A DNA stretch of 64,000 bases, from NCBI GenBank assembly GCA_965229335.1, contig OZ245874.1, forward strand, positions 5,084,001-5,148,000. Direction: 5' to 3'. Numbering within the stretch: the first letter of the stretch is position 1; each line of letters begins with the position of its first letter. Below the pieces are notes generated by a model. It worked only from the letters and a program-made list of their open reading frames with translations. It was not told the origin of the DNA and did no database searches. The stretch comes from JAFKFH01 sp017307375 (GTDB lineage: Bacteria > Pseudomonadota > Alphaproteobacteria > Ferrovibrionales > Ferrovibrionaceae). Below, piece by piece: positions 8,238 through 17,328 of this stretch. The position numbers and the translations under genes are program-made.

Positions 8238-8944
8238 GGCGTCTTCCTCCTGCGTGGTCGGGACGCGGCCTCTGCCGGGCCGCTTGCGGTTTCCGCCGCC
8301 ACCATCGCCAGCAGGCTGGCGACGGCAGCGTCGGCATGATGGCGGGCAAGGCGTTCGGCCTCGTCCGGCGCGCCGTCGACGACGGCGCCGAGAATGGCTT
8401 CGTGCTCGTCCCAGATTTCGCCGCGCCCGCGATAGCGGCTGATATAGCCGCCCATGACGCGCCGGATGTGGTGCCAATGCAGCCCGGCGGTTTCGGCGAT
8501 CAGCGGATTGCCGGAAAGGTCGTAGAGAAACAGGTGGAAGCGCATGTCGGCCTCGATCATGCGCGCGACCGACCCCGAGGCGACGGCGGCGCGGCCGGCG
8601 GCGATCAGGCCCGGACCGGACAGCCGGGCATCGGCCTGTCCGCGCCGGGCGGCACCGCGGGCGGCGGCCCCGTCCAATGCCGACCGCACCTCGTAGAGCT
8701 GGGCGACGAAGTCGCGGTCGAACGGCGCGACGACGATGCCGCGCCGCCCGGAATCCCGCACGAACCCCTGACGCCGCAACAGCACCAGCGCCTGCAGCAC
8801 CGGCTGGCGGGAGACGTCGAGCCGGGCGGCCAGGTCGTCCTGGGTGATGCGCGCCCCGGGCGCCAGTTCGCCGGCACAGATCGCGTCGAGGATCGCGCGA
8901 TAGACGCGATCTGCCAGCGGCACGTGCAGCGACAGGCGTTCCAT
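8234..8944 (-). CDS. GntR/FadR-type transcriptional regulator (FCD domain)
   Basis: 236 residues. An N-terminal winged helix (about 10-75) contains ITQDDLAARLDVSRQPVLQAL, followed by an all-helical FCD ligand-binding domain with the metal-site pattern DMRFHLFLYDLSGNP and a later HHIRR helix. FCD regulators usually repress the operon they belong to and respond to a small organic acid. A GGAGG ribosome binding site lies 6 bases before the ATG. It is the first gene of an operon with the dioxygenase and SAF oxidoreductase, which are its likely targets, together with itself. Confidence 0.9.
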   Translation of the reverse strand: MERLSLHVPLADRVYRAILDAICAGELAPGARITQDDLAARLDVSRQPVLQALVLLRRQGFVRDSGRRGIVVAPFDRDFVAQLYEVRSALDGAAARGAARRGQADARLSGPGLIAAGRAAVASGSVARMIEADMRFHLFLYDLSGNPLIAETAGLHWHHIRRVMGGYISRYRGRGEIWDEHEAILGAVVDGAPDEAERLARHHADAAVASLLAMVAAETASGPAEAASRPRRRKTP

Positions 8945-8976
8945 CGAGACCTCCGGACGACGCGGCGTTCGTGATC

Positions 8977-8989
8977 TTGTATACGGTAT
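8977..8989. promoter_or_regulatory. Possible GntR operator upstream of the gntR-dioxygenase operon
   Basis: The short symmetric site ATAC-G-GTAT (8981-8989) overlaps the palindrome GTATAC (8979-8984). It lies 33-45 bases upstream of the regulator start in otherwise G/C-rich DNA. FCD regulators commonly bind short symmetric AT-rich sites of this size. Low-level evidence only. Confidence 0.35.
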
Positions 8990-9025
8990 TCCCGAATTGC
9001 CGCCGCTGCAAGCCGCGGGATTTTG

Positions 9026-10261
9026 TCAGGCGTAGCTGCGTTCGTCCGAAATCACCTTGCCGTCATTGGGCAGGCTGCCGGGTGGAACCAGTTCGACCGC
9101 ACCGCGCAGCTTGCAGACCGCCTGCAGGCTTTCGGCGATGGCCTCGGCGCCCTCGGCCGCCTCGACCCGCAGCGTCATCGCATCGACATTGTTCTGGTTG
9201 GTGACGACGAGGCGCAGCCGGCCGACGCCGGGATGACGCCGGGCCACCTCGGCCATCTGACCGGGGGTCACGAACATCCCCTTCACCTTGGTCGACTGGT
9301 CGGCACGTCCCATCCAGCCCTTGATGCGCGTGCTGGTGCGGCCGCAGGGCGAGGCACCGGGCAGCACGGCCGACAGATCGCCGGTCGCATAGCGGATCAG
9401 CGGCATCGCCCGGTTCTGCAGCAGCGTCACCAGCACCTCGCCGACCTCGCCGGGGGCGACCGGGTCGCCGGTACCGGGACGGACGATCTCGACGATCACG
9501 CCCTCGTCGATGATCATGCCCTCGAGCGCCGGGCTCTCATAGGCGATCAGGCCAAGCTCGGCGGTGCCGTAGGACGATCGCACGGTGACGCCGCGATCCT
9601 GCAGCTCGGCGCGCAGCGACGGCGGCAACGCCTCGCCGCCGACCAGCGCCTTGGTGATCGACGAGACGTCGGCGCCGAGTTCGCGCCCCTTGTCCAGCAG
9701 GATCTTGAGAAACGAGGGCGTGCCGCCATAGGCCGCAGGCCTCAGATGCGCGATCGCCTGGACCTGCAGTTCGGTATTGCCGACGCCGGCCGGAAACACC
9801 GGGCAGCCGATCGCATGCGCAGCCGATTCCATCAGCATGCCGGCCGGGGTCAGGTGGTAGGAGAAGGTATTGTGGACAAGCTCGCCCGGGCGCAGGCCGG
9901 CAGCCCACATCGCGCGGGCGAAGCGGAAGGTGTCGGTGCCATGGCCTTCGACCTCGTAGATCGGGCCGGGCGACTGGAAGACGCGGGCAAGCTGGGCCGG
10001 CGGCAGGGCGACGAGGCCGGCAAAGGGCGGCTTGTCCTGCTGCAGGGCGGACAAGGCCGATTTGCGCGTCACCGGCAGGCCGGCGAGATCCGCGAGCGAG
10101 ACGACGGCGGCGGGATCGAGACCGGCCAGCAGGTCGGCATAGTGGGGCGCATGCGCCTTGGCATGGGCGAGCTGGGTGCGCAGAAGACCGAGCTGCGCGG
10201 CGAGACGCTCGTCCGGGGTCCGAAGTTCAAGCGCGTCGTAGTAGTCGCCATGACCGACCAT
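9026..10261 (-). CDS. Phenylacetate-CoA ligase-like (PaaK family) AMP-forming enzyme
   Basis: 411 residues, typical PaaK-family length. PaaK features include YGGTPSFLKILLDKG in the middle, GTAELGLIAYES, and the adenylate-hinge region LIRYATGDLS with GWMGRADQSTKVKGMF. The usual PaaK glycine-rich SSGTTG loop is replaced by FQSPGPIYEVEG. I believe this variant recurs in a PaaK-like group encoded beside Liv-type transporters, though that rests on memory. It is last in the transport cluster (50 bases after the LivF-type ATPase), so it may activate the imported acid with ATP and CoA. Substrate unknown. Confidence 0.75.
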   Translation of the reverse strand: MVGHGDYYDALELRTPDERLAAQLGLLRTQLAHAKAHAPHYADLLAGLDPAAVVSLADLAGLPVTRKSALSALQQDKPPFAGLVALPPAQLARVFQSPGPIYEVEGHGTDTFRFARAMWAAGLRPGELVHNTFSYHLTPAGMLMESAAHAIGCPVFPAGVGNTELQVQAIAHLRPAAYGGTPSFLKILLDKGRELGADVSSITKALVGGEALPPSLRAELQDRGVTVRSSYGTAELGLIAYESPALEGMIIDEGVIVEIVRPGTGDPVAPGEVGEVLVTLLQNRAMPLIRYATGDLSAVLPGASPCGRTSTRIKGWMGRADQSTKVKGMFVTPGQMAEVARRHPGVGRLRLVVTNQNNVDAMTLRVEAAEGAEAIAESLQAVCKLRGAVELVPPGSLPNDGKVISDERSYA

Positions 10262-10311
10262 GGGCTGTCCCCTCTAGGAACGATTACCGTTGCTGCTCGC
10301 CGTTCCGATCG

Positions 10312-11127
10312 TCACGCCAGCCAGCGTTTGCGTCGCCTGTAGTGCTTGACGTCCTTGAAGCTCCTGCGTCCCTCGGTGCCGAGGCCGAGATAGAACTCGC
10401 GGACGTCGGCGTTTTCCCTGAGGGCCGAGGCCTCGCCGTCGAGGACGATGCGGCCGTTCTCGAGGATGTAGCCGTAGCGGGCGTAGCGCAAAGCGAGGTT
10501 GGTGTTCTGCTCGGCGATCAGGAACGAGACCCCGGCATCGCGGTTGAGCCGGTCGACGATCTCGAAGATTTCCTCGACCAGCTGCGGCGCCAGGCCCATC
10601 GAGGGTTCGTCGAGCAGGATCATCCGCGGCCGGCTCATCAGCGCCCGGCCGATCGCCGTCATCTGCTGCTCGCCGCCCGAGGTATAGCCCGCGACCGACT
10701 TGCGCCGCACCTTCAGCCGGGGGAAGTATTCATAGACCCGGTCGAGATCGGCCTGGATCGCGGCCCGGCCGTCCCGTCGGGTGTAGGCGCCGGTCAGCAG
10801 GTTCTCCTCGACGGTGAGATGGCCGAAGCAGTGCCGCCCCTCCATCACCTGGATCAGCCCGCGCCGGACCAGGGTCGACGGGTCGAGGTCGTCGACCCGC
10901 CCGCCCTGGAACTCGACCGAACCCTTGGTGACGTCGCCCCGCTCGGCCCGCAACAGGCTCGAGACCGCGCGCAGGGTCGTCGTCTTGCCCGCCCCGTTCG
11001 CCCCCAGCAGCGCCACGATCCCGCCTTCCGGCACGGTCAGCGACACCCCCTTCAGCACGAGGATCACGTGGTTGTAGATCACCTCGATGTTGTTGACCGA
11101 CAACAGGGCCGGGGGTGTCGCGCTCAT
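10312..11127 (-). CDS. Branched-chain amino acid type ABC transporter ATP-binding protein (LivF-like)
   Basis: 271 residues. Walker A is GANGAGKT (42-49), the signature is TSGGEQQM rather than LSGGQQ, and Walker B is ILLDEPSMGLAP. The C-terminus carries a basic extension (SFKDVKHYRRRKRWLA) beyond the usual LivF end. With the LivG-type ATPase at 14453 it would form the motor of a hydrophobic amino acid or carboxylate importer. The start is 4 bases after the stop of the binding-protein gene, indicating one operon. Confidence 0.9.
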   Translation of the reverse strand: MSATPPALLSVNNIEVIYNHVILVLKGVSLTVPEGGIVALLGANGAGKTTTLRAVSSLLRAERGDVTKGSVEFQGGRVDDLDPSTLVRRGLIQVMEGRHCFGHLTVEENLLTGAYTRRDGRAAIQADLDRVYEYFPRLKVRRKSVAGYTSGGEQQMTAIGRALMSRPRMILLDEPSMGLAPQLVEEIFEIVDRLNRDAGVSFLIAEQNTNLALRYARYGYILENGRIVLDGEASALRENADVREFYLGLGTEGRRSFKDVKHYRRRKRWLA

Positions 11128-11131
11128 CGTC

Positions 11132-12442
11132 TCACGGCCCTTCGAGGCAGCCCGGGGTGATCTTCTTCTCGTCGGCGTATTTCTGCGCCGCCGCCTTCAC
11201 CATCGGCCCGATCAGCCCCTGGTCGGCCTGGATGTAGTCGGAGACGAACACCCAGTTCTTGCCGTCCCACTGCTGCACCCGCCCGAAATGCGCCCCGGCA
11301 TGGTCCTGGCAGGAGACCTGCAGCGGCCGGATCATCCCCTCCATCCCCAGCTGCTTCAGCCGGTCGTTGGTCAGCTGCAGGTTCTCCAGCCCCCAGCGCA
11401 CCTGCGCCCCGGTCAGCGGCTTGTTGCCGTACTTGCCCTGCGCCGCCCGGATCCCCTCCACCGTCAGCATAGCGTTGACCAGGCCGCGGTTGTAGAGCAC
11501 CTCGCCGATCTCCTCCTTCTTGCCCGCCCCCTGGCCCTTGTCGTAGACGAACTTCGCGATGTCGGCATGCACGTTGTAGGTGCCCGCGCCATGCTGCAGC
11601 GCCGCCGCGCTGTAGCCCTTCGCCCCGCCCTCGGCCGGGCGCACGTCGGGCTCGGCCCCCGACCACCACACCCCGAACATCCGGTCGCGCGGGAAGTTGA
11701 CCGACGCCGCCTCCTTGATCGCCGTCGAGTTCATCACCCCCCAGCCCCACAGCAGCAGGTAGTCCGGCCGGCTCTGCCGCACCTTCAGCCAGGTCGCCTT
11801 CTGCTCGACCCCGGGATGCGTCACCGGCAGCGCCTCGAACTCGAAGCCCTGGCGCCTGGCCAGTTCCTGCAGCACCGGGATCGGTTCCTTGCCGAACGGC
11901 GAGTCGTGGTAGACCAGCGCCACCTTCTTGCCCTTCAGCGAGCCGCCGGCCTTCTGCGCCACGTACTGCACCAGGATGTCGGCGGCGTCCCAGTAGGTGC
12001 CGAGATAGGGGAAGATCCACGGGAACACCGCCCCGTCCACCGTCTCCGACCGGCCATAGCCCATCGTCACCACCGGGATCTTGTCGACCGGCGCCTTCTC
12101 GATCAGCGCGAAGGTGATCCCGGTCGACAGCGGGCTGAACGCCGCCGCCCCGGTCGGGCCCTTGCCCTTCAGCCGCTCGTAGCACTCGACGCCGCGGTCG
12201 GTGGCATAGCCGGTCTCGCATTCCTCCGACGTGATCTTCACCCCGTTGATGCCGCCGTCCCGGGCGTTGACCAGGTTCAGGTAGTCGGCGAAGCCGTTGG
12301 CGAAGGGGATGCCGTTCGGCGCGTAGGGGCCGGTGCGGTAGACCAGCGAGGGGATGAACTGCTCGTTGGCCTGGGCCAGCGCCCCGGTGGTCCACATCGC
12401 GCCCGCCGCCGCCGCGGCGAGCAGGAGACTGCGCTTGATCAT
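11132..12442 (-). CDS. Periplasmic binding protein of a Liv-type ABC importer
   Basis: 436 residues with signal peptide MIKRSLLLAAAAAGAMWTTGALAQ. The mature protein begins EQFIPSLVYRTGPYAPNGIPFA, typical of the type I periplasmic binding fold (Peripla_BP_6), and is followed by a two-lobed domain with GKKVALVYHDSPFG in the second half. Cys residues in EECETGYATDRGVECYE may form a disulfide. Binding proteins of this subgroup accompany acyl-CoA ligases and probably bind carboxylates, including aromatic acids, rather than leucine. Gap to livM is 34 bases. Confidence 0.88.
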   Translation of the reverse strand: MIKRSLLLAAAAAGAMWTTGALAQANEQFIPSLVYRTGPYAPNGIPFANGFADYLNLVNARDGGINGVKITSEECETGYATDRGVECYERLKGKGPTGAAAFSPLSTGITFALIEKAPVDKIPVVTMGYGRSETVDGAVFPWIFPYLGTYWDAADILVQYVAQKAGGSLKGKKVALVYHDSPFGKEPIPVLQELARRQGFEFEALPVTHPGVEQKATWLKVRQSRPDYLLLWGWGVMNSTAIKEAASVNFPRDRMFGVWWSGAEPDVRPAEGGAKGYSAAALQHGAGTYNVHADIAKFVYDKGQGAGKKEEIGEVLYNRGLVNAMLTVEGIRAAQGKYGNKPLTGAQVRWGLENLQLTNDRLKQLGMEGMIRPLQVSCQDHAGAHFGRVQQWDGKNWVFVSDYIQADQGLIGPMVKAAAQKYADEKKITPGCLEGP

Positions 12443-12476
12443 GGGTTAGTCCTCCCTAGGGTTTTGGTTTCTGCGG

Positions 12477-13541
12477 TCAATGCGGGAATGGCCAGATGCG
12501 GAGCTTTTCCTTGGCGATCGCCCACAGCCGGGCCAGGCCGTGCGGCTCGACGATCAGGAAGAACACGATCAGCGCCCCGAAGATCATCGCCTCCAGATGC
12601 GCCGCCAGCGCCGTCGAGATCGGCATCCCCATCAGCGCCGGCAGCTGGTTCAGCGCCAGCGGCACGATCATGATGAACGCCGCCCCCAGGAAGCAGCCGA
12701 GGATCGAGCCCAGCCCGCCGATGATCACCATGAACAGCAGCGTGAACGAGCGGTTGATGTCGAAGGCCGCCGGCTCCCACGAGCCCAGATGCACGAACGC
12801 CCACAGCGCGCCCGCCACCCCGCAGAAGAACGACGACACCGCGAAGGCCGACAGCTTGGCCACCATCGGCCGGATGCCGATGATCTCGGCGGCGATGTCC
12901 ATGTCCCGGATCGCCATCCACGACCGGCCGATCCGTGACCGCGTCAGGTTCTTGGCCACCAGCGCCCCCAGCGCCACCAGCGCCAGCGTCAGCAGGTAGA
13001 GCCGGCCCGGGCTGTCGAACGAAAAGCCCAGCATCTCGATCTTCGGCGCGTTGACCGACCCCGACGAGGTGTAGTTGGTGAACCACTTCACCCGGATGAA
13101 CAGCCAGTCGATGAAGAACTGCGCCGCCAGCGTCGCCACCGCCAGGTAGAACCCCTTGATCCGCAGCGACGGGATGCCGAACAGCACCCCCACCAGCGCC
13201 GCCACCCCGCCGGCCAGCAGGAAGACCACGATCAGGTTCAGTTCCGGGATCCGGGTGGCGAAGTTGTAGGCCGCATAGGCCCCCACCGCCATGAACGCCC
13301 CCGAGCCCAGCGAGATCTGCCCGCAATAGCCGACCAGGACGTTCAGCCCGATCGCCGCCAGCGACAGGATCAGGAACGGGATCAGGATCGCCTTGTAGAG
13401 ATATTCGCTGGCCACCAGCGGCACCAGCAGCGCCGCCACCGCCAGCACGCCCCAGACGAACCAGCGGTCCTGGGCGATGGGGAAGATCGCCTGGTCGGCG
13501 GCGTAGGACGTCTTGAACTGCCCGGCCTCGCGGTAGAACAT
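12477..13541 (-). CDS. Branched-chain amino acid type ABC permease (LivM-like)
   Basis: 354 residues with about nine to ten hydrophobic segments. The first half has GLNVLVGYCGQISLGSGAFM, a hallmark of LivM permeases, and the cytoplasmic loop carries RIGRSWMAIRDMDIAAEIIGI, the contact region for the ATPases. It starts 4 bases after the livH stop and precedes the binding-protein gene. G/C use at third codon positions is extreme here. Confidence 0.9.
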   Translation of the reverse strand: MFYREAGQFKTSYAADQAIFPIAQDRWFVWGVLAVAALLVPLVASEYLYKAILIPFLILSLAAIGLNVLVGYCGQISLGSGAFMAVGAYAAYNFATRIPELNLIVVFLLAGGVAALVGVLFGIPSLRIKGFYLAVATLAAQFFIDWLFIRVKWFTNYTSSGSVNAPKIEMLGFSFDSPGRLYLLTLALVALGALVAKNLTRSRIGRSWMAIRDMDIAAEIIGIRPMVAKLSAFAVSSFFCGVAGALWAFVHLGSWEPAAFDINRSFTLLFMVIIGGLGSILGCFLGAAFIMIVPLALNQLPALMGMPISTALAAHLEAMIFGALIVFFLIVEPHGLARLWAIAKEKLRIWPFPH

Positions 13542-13545
13542 CGCC

Positions 13546-14442
13546 TCACACCCGCTCGATGATCTTTTCGCCGAACAGGCCCTGCGGCCGGATCAGCAGC
13601 AGCGCCAGCGCCAGCATGTAGGCGAACCAGTTCTCGATCCCCCCGCCCAGCACCGGACCCAGGAACACTTCCGCCAGCTTCTCGCCCCCGCCGATGATCA
13701 GCCCGCCGACGATCGCCCCGGGCACCGAGGTCAGCCCGCCCAGGATCAGCACCGGCAGCGCCTTCAGCGCCACCAGCGCGATCGAGAACTGCACCCCCAG
13801 CGCCGAGCCCCAGATCGTCCCCGCCACCAGCGCCACGATCCCCGCCACCGTCCACACCACGATCCAGATATGGTTCAGCGGGATCCCCACCGACTGCGCC
13901 GCCTGGTGGTCGTCGGCCACCGCCCGCAGCGCCCGCCCGATCCGCGTCTTCTGGAAGAACAGCGCCAGCACCGCCACCAGCACCCCCGCCGTCACCGCCG
14001 CCACCACGTCGAACTGGTTGACCAGGATGCCGCCGTCGAAGACGCTCTCCAGGATGAACGCCGGGTCCTTCGGCAGCCCGATGTTCAGCGGGTAGACGTC
14101 CGACCCGAACAGCGTCTGGCCGAACCCGTCGATGAAGAAGGTCACCCCGATCGTCGCCATGAACAGGATGATCGGTTCCTGGTTGACCAGCGGCCGCAGC
14201 ACCAGACGCTCGATCGCCACCGCCAGCAGCACCATCACCAGCGCCGCCGCCGCGAAGGCCAGCGGCAGCGGCAGCACCTCCAGGAACCGCACCAGCGCCA
14301 GCGCCGCGAACAGCACCATCGCCCCCTGCGCGAAGTTGAACACCCCAGACGCCTTGAAGATCAGCACGAAGCCCAGCGCCACCAGCGAGTACAACACCCC
14401 CGCCAGCAGCCCGCCGATCAGCACTTCCAGAAAAAATCCCAT
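13546..14442 (-). CDS. Branched-chain amino acid type ABC permease (LivH-like)
   Basis: 298 residues, standard LivH length, with about eight transmembrane segments. The opening LIGGLLAGVLYSLVALGF and FNFAQGAMVLFAA match LivH, as does the loop KTRIGRALRAVADDHQAAQSVGI. It pairs with LivM to form the membrane channel of the importer. Gene order livG-livH-livM-binding protein-livF is compact, with a 10-base gap to livG. Confidence 0.92.
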   Translation of the reverse strand: MGFFLEVLIGGLLAGVLYSLVALGFVLIFKASGVFNFAQGAMVLFAALALVRFLEVLPLPLAFAAAALVMVLLAVAIERLVLRPLVNQEPIILFMATIGVTFFIDGFGQTLFGSDVYPLNIGLPKDPAFILESVFDGGILVNQFDVVAAVTAGVLVAVLALFFQKTRIGRALRAVADDHQAAQSVGIPLNHIWIVVWTVAGIVALVAGTIWGSALGVQFSIALVALKALPVLILGGLTSVPGAIVGGLIIGGGEKLAEVFLGPVLGGGIENWFAYMLALALLLIRPQGLFGEKIIERV

Positions 14443-14452
14443 CGCCGGCTCC

Positions 14453-15244
14453 TCAGTGGCTTTCGCCGAGATAGGCCCGGATCACCTCCGGGTTGGCCCG
14501 CACCTCGGCCGGCGTCCCGTCGCCGATCTTGCGGCCGTAGTCGAGCACCACCACCCGGTCGGAGATGTCCATCACCACCCCCATGTCGTGCTCGATCAGG
14601 CAGATCGTCGTCCCGAACTCGTCGTTGACGTCGAGGATGAAGCGGCACATGTCCTGCTTCTCCTCGATGTTCATCCCCGCCATCGGCTCGTCGAGCAGCA
14701 GCAGGCTCGGCTCGGCCGCCAGCGCCCGCCCCAGCTCGACCCGCTTCTGCAGCCCGTAGGGCAGCCGCCCCACCGGCACCTTGCGGATATGCTGGATCTC
14801 CAGGAAGTCGATGATCCGCTCGCAGAACGCCCGGTGGGCGATCTCCTCGCGCAGGTTCGGGCCCCAGTACAGCGCCTGGGCCAGGAACGGCGCCCGCATC
14901 TTCATGAACCGCCCGGTCATGATGTTGTCGAGCGTCGACATCCCCTTGAACAGCGCGATGTTCTGGAAGGTCCGGGCGATGCCCTGGGCCGCCGCCTCGT
15001 GCGGCCGCATCCGCGACCGCGTCCGCCCCTCGAAGGTGATCCGCCCTTCCTGCGGGTGGTAGAAGCCGTTGATGCAGTTCAGCATCGACGACTTGCCCGC
15101 GCCGTTCGGCCCGATGATCGCCAGGATCTCGTGGCGGCGGATCGCAAACGAGATGTCGGTCAGCGCCTTCACCCCGCCGAACGACAGCGAGATGTTCTCG
15201 ACCGCCAGCATCTCCGCCCCGATCGCCCGCATCCCGGCCATCAC
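14453..15244 (-). CDS. Branched-chain amino acid type ABC transporter ATP-binding protein (LivG-like)
   Basis: 263 residues. Walker A is GPNGAGKSS, followed by MLNCINGFYHP. The expected LSGG-type signature is replaced by LPYGLQKRVELGRAL, which is common in LivG relatives, and Walker B is LLLLDEPMAGM. It begins inside the stop of the upstream acyl-CoA synthetase (ATGA at 15241-15244). An internal ATG at residue 12 (MLAVENISL) is a plausible alternative start. Together with the LivF-type protein it energises the importer. Confidence 0.9.
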   Translation of the reverse strand: MMAGMRAIGAEMLAVENISLSFGGVKALTDISFAIRRHEILAIIGPNGAGKSSMLNCINGFYHPQEGRITFEGRTRSRMRPHEAAAQGIARTFQNIALFKGMSTLDNIMTGRFMKMRAPFLAQALYWGPNLREEIAHRAFCERIIDFLEIQHIRKVPVGRLPYGLQKRVELGRALAAEPSLLLLDEPMAGMNIEEKQDMCRFILDVNDEFGTTICLIEHDMGVVMDISDRVVVLDYGRKIGDGTPAEVRANPEVIRAYLGESH

Positions 15245-17229
15245 ACTCCCTCCGCCTGGAAGGCCCGGTCCGCCTGGAAAGCCCGCGCATCCTCCAGCCT
15301 GAGCTCGGCCCGGATCGTGCCGCTGCGCCCGTCCTCGAACGTCACCCGCGCCTCGACCGCCACCGTCCGCCGCCCGTCATAGAGCGCCTCGACCAGCCCG
15401 GCATAACGTTCGGCCACCACCGGCCGCCGCACCTTGCGGGTGCGGGTCAGCTCGCCGTCGTCGGCGTCGAGTTCCTTGTGCAGGATCAGGAAACGGCGGA
15501 TCTGCGAGCCGGCCAGGCCGGGATCGCGGCTGAGGTCGCGGTTGACCTGCTCGATGCAGTCGCGGATCAGGCCGTAGACTTCCGGCCGCGCCGCCAGGTC
15601 GCTGTAGGACGTGTAGGTGATGCCCTGGCGCTCGGCCCAGCTCGCCACCGCCGGATAGTCGATGTTGACGAAGGCGGTGACCATGTCGCGCTCATGGCCG
15701 AAGGCCACCGCCTCCTTGATCGGGGTGAAGAACTTCAGCTTGTTCTCGAGGTACTTCGGCGCGAACAGCGTGCCGTCGTTCAGCCGGCCGACATCCTTGG
15801 CCCGGTCGATGATGCGCAGATGGCCGTCCGGGGTGAAGACGCCGGCGTCGCCGGCGCGGATCCAGCCTTCGGCGTCGCGGGTCTCGGCGGTCGCCTCGGG
15901 GTTCTTGAAGTAGCCGACGAAGGCGCCGGGGCAGCGGTAGAGCACCTCGCCGCTCTCGGCGATGCGGACCTCGACCCCGGGGCCGGGCGGTCCGACCGTG
16001 TCGGAGCGGACGTCGTCGTCGGCCTGCAGGCACAGATAGACCGAGCATTCGGTCTGGCCGTAGAGCTGCTTCAGGTTCAGGCCGAGGGCGCGGAAGAAGT
16101 CGAAGATGTCGGGGCCGATCGCCTCGCCGGCGGTATAGGCGATGCGCACCCGGCTCAGCCCCAGCGTGTTCTTCAGCGGGCCGTAGACCAGCGCCTCGCC
16201 CAGCCGGTAGTGCAGCCGGTCCCACAGCCCGACCGGCCGCCCCTCCAGGATCGGCCGGCCGACCCGGCGGGCCAGCGCCATGAAGTGGTGCCACAGCCGG
16301 CGCTTGATCCAGCCGGCATCCTCCATCCGGATCGACACCGTGGTCAGCAGGTTCTCGAAGATCCGCGGCGGGGCGAAGAAATAGGTCGGGCCGATCTCGC
16401 GCAGGTCGATCAGCACGGTCTCGCCCGATTCCGGGCAGTTGACGCAGAACCCGGCGATCAGCGCCTGGGCGTAGGAGAAATAATGGTCCCCGACCCAGGC
16501 CATCGGCAGGTAGGACAGGATCTCCTCGCCCTCGCCCAGCCGGTCGAAGGCGACCCCGGCCGCCGCCGCGTCGCGCATCCCGGCATGCGACAGCATCACC
16601 CCCTTGGGCCGCCCCGTCGTGCCCGAGGTGTAGCAGATCACCGCCAGGTCGCTCTCCTGCCCGGCCTCGACCGCCGCCGCGAAGAACCCGGGATGATCGG
16701 CATCGAAGCGCCGCCCGCGCTCCTGCACCGCGGCATAGGGGTGCAGTTCCGCCTGGGCGTAGTGCCGCATCCCCTTCGGGTCCTCGTAGACGATCGCCGC
16801 CAGATGCGGCAGCCGCTCGCGCACCGACAGCAGCTTGTCGACCTGCTCCTGGTTCTCCGCGATCACCACCCGCGCTTCGGCGTGGTCGACCACATAGGCG
16901 ACCTCGTCGGCCACCGAATCCTGGTAGACCGGCACCGGCACCGCCCCCAGGCATTGCACCGCCGCAAACGACCAGTAGAGCCGCGGCCGGTTGTCCCCCA
17001 GGATCGCGACCCGGTCCCCCCGCACCACCCCCAGATCCGCCAGGCCCAAGGCCAGCGCCCGCGTCTCCGCCAGCACCTCCGACCACGTCCAGCCCTGCCA
17101 GATCCCGTATTCCTTCTCGCGGAACGCCGAACGGCCCCCGCGCTCGGCCGCGTTCCGCAGAAGATAGCGCGGAAACGTGGCGAGCGTTGTGGCCGGCGTA
17201 TCGGCAAGCCTTATCGGCTTGGAATACAT
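15241..17229 (-). CDS. Long-chain-type acyl-CoA synthetase (AMP-forming)
   Basis: 662 residues, the length of FadD15-type synthetases. The ATP loop YTSGTTGRPKG is intact at 200-210, and YGQTECSVYLCL and the hinge GWIRAGDAGVF are present. The C-terminal LTRTRKVRR region supplies the catalytic lysine expected in this subgroup. It converts a carboxylate, ATP and CoA to the acyl-CoA on the cytoplasmic face of the membrane. It is the first gene of the run acyl-CoA synthetase-livGHM-binding protein-livF-PaaK-like, arguing that the importer brings in the acid that it activates. Confidence 0.9.
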   Translation of the reverse strand: MYSKPIRLADTPATTLATFPRYLLRNAAERGGRSAFREKEYGIWQGWTWSEVLAETRALALGLADLGVVRGDRVAILGDNRPRLYWSFAAVQCLGAVPVPVYQDSVADEVAYVVDHAEARVVIAENQEQVDKLLSVRERLPHLAAIVYEDPKGMRHYAQAELHPYAAVQERGRRFDADHPGFFAAAVEAGQESDLAVICYTSGTTGRPKGVMLSHAGMRDAAAAGVAFDRLGEGEEILSYLPMAWVGDHYFSYAQALIAGFCVNCPESGETVLIDLREIGPTYFFAPPRIFENLLTTVSIRMEDAGWIKRRLWHHFMALARRVGRPILEGRPVGLWDRLHYRLGEALVYGPLKNTLGLSRVRIAYTAGEAIGPDIFDFFRALGLNLKQLYGQTECSVYLCLQADDDVRSDTVGPPGPGVEVRIAESGEVLYRCPGAFVGYFKNPEATAETRDAEGWIRAGDAGVFTPDGHLRIIDRAKDVGRLNDGTLFAPKYLENKLKFFTPIKEAVAFGHERDMVTAFVNIDYPAVASWAERQGITYTSYSDLAARPEVYGLIRDCIEQVNRDLSRDPGLAGSQIRRFLILHKELDADDGELTRTRKVRRPVVAERYAGLVEALYDGRRTVAVEARVTFEDGRSGTIRAELRLEDARAFQADRAFQAEGV

Positions 17230-17328
17230 GCGCGTTTGCCTCCCTGATTGGGGACAGCCTAGGGAGGCGGCGTTGCGCGAGTTTATCCTGGTTGTGACGA
17301 ATTGTTTCCGGTCGGGATCCGGCCTGGT

